From an uncultured bacterium (GTDB taxonomy: Bacteria > Myxococcota_A > UBA9042 > PHBI01): 38,552 nt of DNA. Positions within the stretch are counted from its first letter, which is position 1, and every line of letters starts with the position of its first letter. Positions 34,501-38,552 of the stretch are shown here, piece after piece. A program made the translations under genes and the position numbers. Location of the stretch: contig CALHXW010000389.1 in the NCBI GenBank assembly GCA_938040325.1, positions 1 through 38,552 on the forward strand, in the 5' to 3' direction. The notes beneath the pieces were generated by a model that ran no database searches, was not told the origin of the DNA, and worked only from the letters and a program-made list of their open reading frames with translations.

Positions 34501-34806
34501 GACGCACGCGTCACCTACGAGCAGCTCGATGCGTTTATCAGCGCCAAGATCAACGACTGGGGCCCTTACGACTACCATCGCGACTTCAACCTGACCTTTC
34601 CTGTCCAGCTGACGGGCGACGTCGCGATGGCGTTCCGAGCGCCGCAGTGGCTCGGCCGGCTGAGCTCGCGCATTGGGCTCAGAGCGAGCTGGCGCGGCCT
34701 CGATCAGCACTCGCCGCGCTACACCGGCGACGCGGACACCCCGATGGGCAACGAGTGGGAGATCCGCACGTACCTGGAAGTGGGCATTGACGGAGCGGTA
34801 CCATGA
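31567..34806 (+). CDS. Exported clan GH-A glycoside hydrolase fused to a C-terminal beta-barrel-like domain
   Basis: The 1079-residue protein starts at GTG 31567 (GTGA overlap with the GH1 stop, GAGG upstream). A signal peptide (ALLVFAGSHSTVAA) is followed by an Ala/Pro linker (25-70). Residues about 72-480 form a TIM-barrel hydrolase: FMVLGMNWGY, acid/base Glu215 (LGNENNYG), nucleophile Glu315 (YTEFGSDAY), then FIFQWSDGWWKFG and MNEEWFG. From about 520 to the end there is no hydrolase motif. Instead many short alternating polar/hydrophobic strands with aromatic ends occur (WFELTAFYRKG, YVKYSRTFGDWSLTLIHH, WEIRTYLEVGI), as in outer-membrane beta-barrels. The family may lie near GH2 C-terminal, GH72-like or GH158-like beta-glucanases; I cannot say which. 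The barrel call is from pattern only. Confidence 0.8.
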   Translation: MTRGWSAAAAALLVFAGSHSTVAAEPAPAADAAPAVTPAATSPPAAVPTPPRAPVAPPKAVMAPSASHAPVTIHADAGGWKLQVAGRDFMVLGMNWGYMPIGENYTYDFWGKSDAFIEAALAEEMGLLKAMGINAIRQYVGIPARWITYIHDTYGIYTMLNHPMGRYGHSIDGVWMEPTDYSAPRTREVIREEILKLARDYKDTRGLLMWLLGNENNYGLHWKSHEIEDLPADDQPSARAAFLYSLYGEVVDGIKAIDTTRPVAIANGDLQYIDLIAKHVKGLDILGTNVYRGASARDLYQKVKDLLGVPVMYTEFGSDAYNARDRREDHQAQAALLREQWQEIYSQSYGKGLVANCIGGFIFQWSDGWWKFGQTTNLDKHDNNASWENGGYTFDWVEGENNMNEEWFGIAAKGPRDERGLYRVTPRSAYYLLQEAFKLDPYAPGTDLSTIRSHFGRLDPRDFSTRYAADSAQLKLDALGMVRVSGLRMRFDTVTTGGARLLPTEPDPDVDGSTSIDRTAVRFDHQESFYADITLAPDPSLTATMSLSVVPHHADNAIDEIFWEDTDTILRVYQASVDYQHDWFELTAFYRKGHFHWAHEGDFFGLYPEANYQPAVDRYQANAPYGMVVTGRKALKGLKLAFGPELYWGANPALYVKYSRTFGDWSLTLIHHEDIARKEAGESSVAIPEPLTRRTTLHAATSFGPVKLDMGGIVAGSNRVGQRFTKTQDASTAESYADSGYDVLDDTIRPVDTLGAKAKVTISAPPLFWYVQGAYKGLVANGGADPTITFTGWRLKEDGRGNQWNVMTGAAFNIGDVQIAPNVLYQRPLVGPLPEIESFYSQQTHTFYPGTTRRDIRSSPFAVRGNREQLAAELMITWDPTPATWLWMWDNDLRENADIALSLDILYRHQPTSTDSALGYTNTGILIPIGAPPAKDVWEVMGRVVGRPAPNLRYVAHLWAGTGQANGADPRLVTRFGLDARVTYEQLDAFISAKINDWGPYDYHRDFNLTFPVQLTGDVAMAFRAPQWLGRLSSRIGLRASWRGLDQHSPRYTGDADTPMGNEWEIRTYLEVGIDGAVP

Positions 34807-35483
34807 GGCAGATGCGACAACCCATGAGAGAGGGGCGGATGACAGAGCGACGGACGCTACCGAGAGCTGGCCGGCGGGCTGGCGGCTGGTGGAGACGGGG
34901 CCTGCTGCGCTCCGGGTCGGCCATGCTGGCGTGCGTGTTCGCGGCGGGGCTGCTCGGTGCATGCGACGAGGCCCCGCCGAGCTACCGCTACGGCGATGAC
35001 CTCTCGGGCGTTCAGCTGGACCTTATCGACCTCGACATGGGGATCCACCCAAACCGGTCGGTGCTGAACACGGCGGAGAACCCGTTCCGCGACGCGCCGC
35101 TGCAGGGCGACCTGAAGTGGCAGCTGCTGGATGCTGGCGGCGACGTGGCAGCGTTTTACGCCTGGGCGACCATGCTGACGCGAGAGCCCATCGGCGAAAA
35201 CCAGTACTACACGGCGCTGAAGCTTGAGGACCTGGCAACCAGCGGCGAGGTGCAGCCTGCCCTGGAGCCCTTCCTGCGCGACATGGCGATCCGCGCGTAT
35301 CAAAACGTCCTCGACGCCTTCCCAGAGAGCGTGTCGTTCGACACCACGGGCACGTTTGCGTTTGGGCTGGCGACGCCTGCGTACGAGGGCGTTGTGCGGC
35401 TGGGCGGCGTTGTGACCGGCGGCTGGGTGCTGATCGCAACGCCTGACGGTGGCACTCTGGCGATCAAGGAGCTCGACCTATGA
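34803..35483 (+). CDS. Small lipoprotein of unknown function in the glucanase operon
   Basis: The 226-residue protein has a long basic n-region and a lipobox LGAC at Cys54; an in-frame ATG at 34839 with GAGAGGGG upstream would give a more normal signal length. The first ATG overlaps the hydrolase/barrel stop by four bases. The mature part (about 170 residues) has no family I recognise. It contains helical stretches (PALEPFLRDMAIRAYQNVLDAF) and a Gly-rich, strand-like end (GVVRLGGVVTGGWVLIATPDGG). Conserved placement between the hydrolase genes suggests a partner of the surface enzymes. Confidence 0.75.
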   Translation: MRQMRQPMREGRMTERRTLPRAGRRAGGWWRRGLLRSGSAMLACVFAAGLLGACDEAPPSYRYGDDLSGVQLDLIDLDMGIHPNRSVLNTAENPFRDAPLQGDLKWQLLDAGGDVAAFYAWATMLTREPIGENQYYTALKLEDLATSGEVQPALEPFLRDMAIRAYQNVLDAFPESVSFDTTGTFAFGLATPAYEGVVRLGGVVTGGWVLIATPDGGTLAIKELDL

Positions 35484-36208
35484 ACGACGCTGACCTGCAC
35501 CGGCCCGCAAGACGGCCGCACGCGCGGCTTGGGCTTGGCGCCTTGGGCTTCCGAGCTTGGGCTGTGGCGCTCGTGCTCATCGGTTGCCGGGCCGACCCCG
35601 GTGACCCCGACTACAGCGGCCAGGAGGACTTCGAGGTCGCCGAGAGTCTCGTTCCCGATCCGCTGCCAGGCCCGGATCCGTGGGTCGAGGGCGAGAGCCG
35701 CCTGTCGCTCGGCGCGTTCTACGAAGGCGGCGCATCGGACGTGATTCCGATCGACAACCAAGACACGAACTACTTCATCTTCGTGACCGAGGGTGCAGAG
35801 GCACTGACCTACAGCCAAGTCACTGACCGCGAGCGGGTCGAAGGCGTCCAGTCTGACCGGCTGATCCACAACGGGCTTGGCTGGTGGGGGGGCGGCATCG
35901 TCTGGAATACACCGCGTGACCTGAGCGGCTGGAGCGTGCTCCACGTCAGCGTGCAGACCGACGCAGACGCGTATGCCGACATCGATCTCAGCGTGGGTAG
36001 CACGGACGCTGAGGTCGCACTGCCGCTCGCTGACTATGGCTGGCTCAACGATGGCGAGTGGCACCACCTGGCGATTCCGCTGGCGGACTTTGCTGAGGAC
36101 GGCGTGGACCTTCGCACGATCGTCTTGCCGTTTGCGCTCGTCGGTGAGAGTGAGCCGACCGGAGCGGCGCTGCGCATCGACAACCTCTACCTGACGTCCG
36201 AGCCGTGA
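35480..36208 (+). CDS. Lipoprotein with galactose-binding-like (carbohydrate-binding) domain
   Basis: The 242-residue protein has a lipobox LIGC at Cys36 and a short Pro/Asp linker. Residues about 70-240 resemble the jelly-roll, carbohydrate-binding-like domain found in bacterial exo-beta-glucanases (ExoP type): NYFIFVTEGAEALTYSQV, GWWGGGIVWNTPRDLSGWS, YGWLNDGEWHHLAIPLADF and IDNLYLTSEP. There is no catalytic motif. AAGGAG lies eight bases before the ATG, which overlaps the previous stop by four bases. It probably binds glucan at the surface and hands it to the neighbouring hydrolases. Confidence 0.8.
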   Translation: MNDADLHRPARRPHARLGLGALGFRAWAVALVLIGCRADPGDPDYSGQEDFEVAESLVPDPLPGPDPWVEGESRLSLGAFYEGGASDVIPIDNQDTNYFIFVTEGAEALTYSQVTDRERVEGVQSDRLIHNGLGWWGGGIVWNTPRDLSGWSVLHVSVQTDADAYADIDLSVGSTDAEVALPLADYGWLNDGEWHHLAIPLADFAEDGVDLRTIVLPFALVGESEPTGAALRIDNLYLTSEP

Positions 36209-37848
36209 GCACGCGGCGCGTGGCTCGGGTGGGCGCGTGCTTGGGGGTGTGGCTGGTGGTCGCCGGATGCAGCGACGGCAACGGTCACGCGGAGGGCGCT
36301 GACCTCGATGTCGCAGCCGATGTCGCAGCCGATGTCGCGGCGGACACCGGGGACGCGAGCTCAGACGCTTGGGATGACGACTCGGTCGATGGGGACATCC
36401 AGGACGACGCTGGACCGCCGGGCGCGGTCGACACAGCGGTCGACGCTGGCGGGGGCGCTCTTGACACGACCGCGGCCGACGAGACCGTTTGTGGCAGCTC
36501 GCCCGGCCGCGCCGTACCGGTGAGCATCGTGGGCCAGCAGGTCCGAATGGGGAGCCAGCCGCACCACTTCAAGGGGGTCGCCTGGTCTCCCACACCGATC
36601 GGCCAAGCGCCTGGCAGCGGCGGCGCAGACTTCGCTGGGACGGTCGCGCAAGACGCGGCCCTGATGGCTGCTGCGGGCATCAACACTGTCCGGACGTATG
36701 GCCCGATCCTCGATGAGGCGGTTCTCGACACACTTTGGAGCCATGGGATCGGGGTCATCATGACCGTGTTCTATGGCTACGCTGAGACGACCGCCGACGC
36801 GCTCGCCGACGTCTGCAGGATCAAGCACCACCCTGCAGTCCTGGGCTGGGCCGTTGGCAACGAGTGGAACTACAACACCCTCGGGCGCGACATCTCGCAC
36901 GCTGAGGCGACGGCCGTCGTGGCAGAGGTCGCGGCCGCCATTAAGCTCAACGACCCAACGCGGCCGGTGTCCACGGTCTATGGCGGTCTGCCGTCGGCCG
37001 AGACGCTGGCAGCACTGAGCGTCATCGACCTTTGGGGCCTCAACATCTACACGGGCAGCAGCTTTGGGGACCTCTTCGACCAGTGGGAGGGGCTGAGCGA
37101 CGCGCCCTTCTACCTCGGCGAGTATGGCGCGGACGCCTATAGCGGGACCTCTGGAGCGGTCGACGAAGCCACCCAAGCAGCCATCGTCGGCGCCCTGACC
37201 ACCGAGATTTATAGCCGAAGCTCGGTCAACAGCACGGGGCCGTGTGCCGGTGGGATGGTGTTCGAGTTCTGCGATGAGTGGTGGAAGTACGGCGGCGGAT
37301 CGTGGTCGGTCCACGACACGGCCTCATCGTGGCAGAACGCGCTCTATCCAGACCCGTCGATGCACGAAGAGTGGTGGGGGCTGGTCGACATCCACCGGAC
37401 GCCACGGCAGGCGCTGGCCACGTACGGCGAGCTCGACGCTCCCGACGCGAGCACACCGCCCATCCAGCCGCCGGTGGTCACGACCGGGGACGTGACCATC
37501 TGCCTCGCAACGGCCGCCGCGCCCGAGCCATCGACAACCTACCCAGCCGTGGTGGCGAACGGCACGTGGTCGGGCTGGAACGGCTGGGGCGTTGAGCTGG
37601 TCGACGCTGGCAACGGCAGGCACTGCGGCACGATCACGGCGCTACCGCCGGGCGCTTACGAGTATGTGCACGCGGCCACCGGCGAGAGCGACGGCTGGAG
37701 CGGCTGGGGCGTGAGCGCGGGCGCCCCCATTGGCAGCGCGTGTGACCAAAACCCCACCGATGGCTATGGAAACTTCGGCTTCACCATCGTCGCGGGTCAG
37801 TCGACGACCACGTGCAACGGCTGGGACAGCTGCGGGTGTTCGCCCTAG
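36205..37848 (+). CDS. Clan GH-A glycoside hydrolase lipoprotein with C-terminal carbohydrate-binding-like module
   Basis: The 547-residue protein starts at GTG 36205 (GTGA overlap). It has a lipobox VAGC (Cys22) and an Asp/Ala/Val linker to about residue 95. The TIM-barrel (about 105-415) has FKGVAWSPTPIG, GINTVRTYGPI, acid/base Glu220 (VGNEWNYN), nucleophile Glu306 (LGEYGADAY), FEFCDEWWKYG and MHEEWWG. These match the order and spacing of motifs in the 31567 product, so the two are likely paralogues. Residues about 430-547 form a beta-rich module with WSGWNGWG and DGWSGWG and paired Cys, perhaps a binding module. It is probably an outer-membrane-anchored beta-glucanase or glucanosyltransferase. 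Confidence 0.85.
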   Translation: MSTRRVARVGACLGVWLVVAGCSDGNGHAEGADLDVAADVAADVAADTGDASSDAWDDDSVDGDIQDDAGPPGAVDTAVDAGGGALDTTAADETVCGSSPGRAVPVSIVGQQVRMGSQPHHFKGVAWSPTPIGQAPGSGGADFAGTVAQDAALMAAAGINTVRTYGPILDEAVLDTLWSHGIGVIMTVFYGYAETTADALADVCRIKHHPAVLGWAVGNEWNYNTLGRDISHAEATAVVAEVAAAIKLNDPTRPVSTVYGGLPSAETLAALSVIDLWGLNIYTGSSFGDLFDQWEGLSDAPFYLGEYGADAYSGTSGAVDEATQAAIVGALTTEIYSRSSVNSTGPCAGGMVFEFCDEWWKYGGGSWSVHDTASSWQNALYPDPSMHEEWWGLVDIHRTPRQALATYGELDAPDASTPPIQPPVVTTGDVTICLATAAAPEPSTTYPAVVANGTWSGWNGWGVELVDAGNGRHCGTITALPPGAYEYVHAATGESDGWSGWGVSAGAPIGSACDQNPTDGYGNFGFTIVAGQSTTTCNGWDSCGCSP

Positions 37849-38035
37849 CTGGCAAGCGCATCGCGTTCGTTTCGCTCGAAAATAGCGCTGGTTTTGGGCC
37901 TAGTACACCGACACAGGGACGTTGATTGGTTGGCGAGTCTTGGCATGCCGTCGTCGAGACGAGATCGAACGCGGGCAGGCGAGCCTTGCAAGCGACGGCC
38001 GCCATGACGGGTCGGCGTCGCTCGGCCAGTCTTCG

Positions 38036-38136
38036 GGCGGGGCCGGCAGTCCCCAGCTCGGCGCGTTGTGACGGCTGCGATCCGCTGTGCACGTCGGCCC
38101 CAGCGACGTGCACAGGTGGTGGGGTCGGCAGTCCCC
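38036..38136. repeat. Direct repeat pair flanking a perfect hairpin
   Basis: GGCGGGGCCGGCAGTCCCC (38036-38054) and GGTGGGGTCGGCAGTCCCC (38118-38136) match at 17 of 19 positions. Between them TGTGCACGTC (38086-38095) and GACGTGCACA (38105-38114) are exact reverse complements around a nine-base loop. Each direct repeat also has GGGG and CCCC ends that could pair. The arrangement beside a RAYT-type gene recalls REP-like elements, but only one unit is visible. Confidence 0.5.
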
Positions 38137-38255
38137 GCAGTGAGGCCACGATGCCTCAACCCTGACGGCCAACATGGGACGAGATCGTCGCTGCCAGGGT
38201 GCGCTCGACGGCGAATGCTGGGGCGCGCCCGACACTCTTGCAGGGTCACGCGGTC

Positions 38256-38271
38256 TGGCACGCGTGTTGCT
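38256..38271 (+). promoter_or_regulatory. Consensus sigma-54 (RpoN) promoter
   Basis: TGGCACG, four bases, TTGCT: the -24 GG (38257-38258) and -12 GC (38269-38270) are correctly spaced, and all conserved positions of the RpoN consensus are present. Transcription would start near 38282, about 40 bases before the ATG at 38323. Activity would need an enhancer-binding protein such as the one encoded at 8813-13675, although no link is shown. Confidence 0.6.
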
Positions 38272-38322
38272 TTTCCGACGTGACGAAGCCGTCCGCTGGG
38301 GATGGCCCAGCCAGGAGCGTTC

Positions 38323-38552
38323 ATGCCCACTCAGCCACGTCTCATCGAGCCCGGAGCCTACGTCTTTGCCACCCGCCGCTGCGTCGATAGGTGCTTTCTG
38401 CTCAGCCCGTGCAGCCTCTTGAATCAGACCATCGAGTACTGCCTCGCGCGCACGCTTCGGCGCTACTCGGATATCCGCGTGGTGGCGTGGCACGTGATGA
38501 GCAACCACATTCACGTGATCTACTTCGACCAAGACGGCCGCGGTCCGAAGTT
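38323..38552 (+). CDS. Partial CDS: RAYT/IS200-like (Y1 HUH) transposase-family protein
   Basis: The ATG at 38323 has AGGAGC upstream (38313-38318). The frame stays open for 76 codons to the window edge. The translation starts MPTQPRLIEPGAYVFATRRC and contains WHVMSNHIHVIYFD, where His62 and His64 form the HUH metal site of Y1 transposases. The catalytic Tyr would lie beyond the window. The N-terminus (PGAYVFATRRC) is that of REP-associated tyrosine transposases rather than of short IS200 enzymes. Repeats lie just upstream. It is probably a domesticated, single-copy type, but no ends can be defined here. Confidence 0.85.
   Translation, partial: MPTQPRLIEPGAYVFATRRCVDRCFLLSPCSLLNQTIEYCLARTLRRYSDIRVVAWHVMSNHIHVIYFDQDGRGPK

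Larger units (their letters stand above)
37849..38322. other. Intergenic region with repeats and a sigma-54 promoter
   Basis: This 474-base stretch follows the end of the glucanase operon and precedes the transposase-like gene. I see no gene in it. It holds a 19-base direct repeat (38036-38054 and 38118-38136), a perfect ten-base hairpin (38086-38114) and a -24/-12 promoter (38256-38271). No T-rich terminator is visible after 37848. Confidence 0.6.

Overview
The window is GC-rich and almost fully coding. It is very probably a chromosomal piece of a delta-proteobacterial lineage (Myxococcota or a relative). This is inferred from style: many lipoproteins with Asp/Thr-rich linkers, a MopE-type Cys/Asp repeat protein, one polypeptide joining a Ser/Thr kinase to a sigma-54 activator, and very tightly packed operons. 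No rRNA, tRNA, CRISPR array or complete insertion sequence was seen.

Layout. (1) 1-209, minus: start of a probable secreted protein cut by the window edge. (2) 499-6220, plus: giant metal-binding-repeat/beta-propeller lipoprotein, small GNAT protein, PhyH-type dioxygenase. (3) 6330-13675, minus: lipoprotein with a PPC-like domain; then, reading leftward from 13675, a kinase/AAA/TPR/sigma-54 regulator translationally coupled to a beta-propeller lipoprotein. (4) 13886-18831, plus: five-gene operon with SGNH hydrolase, membrane-anchored ferritin-like di-iron protein, TobZ/NodU-type carbamoyltransferase, DUF5989 micro-membrane protein and a Cys-rich lipoprotein. (5) 19078-22245, plus: PhnD-like binding lipoprotein, histidine kinase and intradiol-dioxygenase-like lipoprotein, all overlapping. 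(6) 22390-37848: two divergent operons that together look like a beta-glucan utilisation locus. Leftward: ROK repressor, GH16 laminarinase-type lipoprotein, Opp/Dpp-type binding protein, two permeases and ATPase 1. Rightward: ATPase 2, GH1 beta-glucosidase, a clan GH-A hydrolase fused to a beta-barrel-like domain, two small lipoproteins and a second GH-A hydrolase lipoprotein. (7) 37849-38552: intergenic repeats, a consensus sigma-54 promoter and the start of a RAYT/Y1-type transposase-like gene cut by the window edge.

How the genes may work together. In region 6 the surface or periplasmic hydrolases would cut a beta-1,3-type glucan, the Opp-type ABC transporter would import the oligosaccharides, and the cytoplasmic GH1 enzyme would release glucose. 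The ROK protein probably represses both operons through two related inverted repeats, each overlapping the -10 of one divergent promoter. Region 4 looks like a carbamoylation system of unknown target. Region 5 looks like a ligand-sensing histidine kinase with its own binding protein and no transporter. The strongest candidates for something undescribed are the hydrolase/barrel fusion with its lipoprotein partners (31567-37848) and the ferritin-like/carbamoyltransferase/DUF5989 operon (13886-18831).
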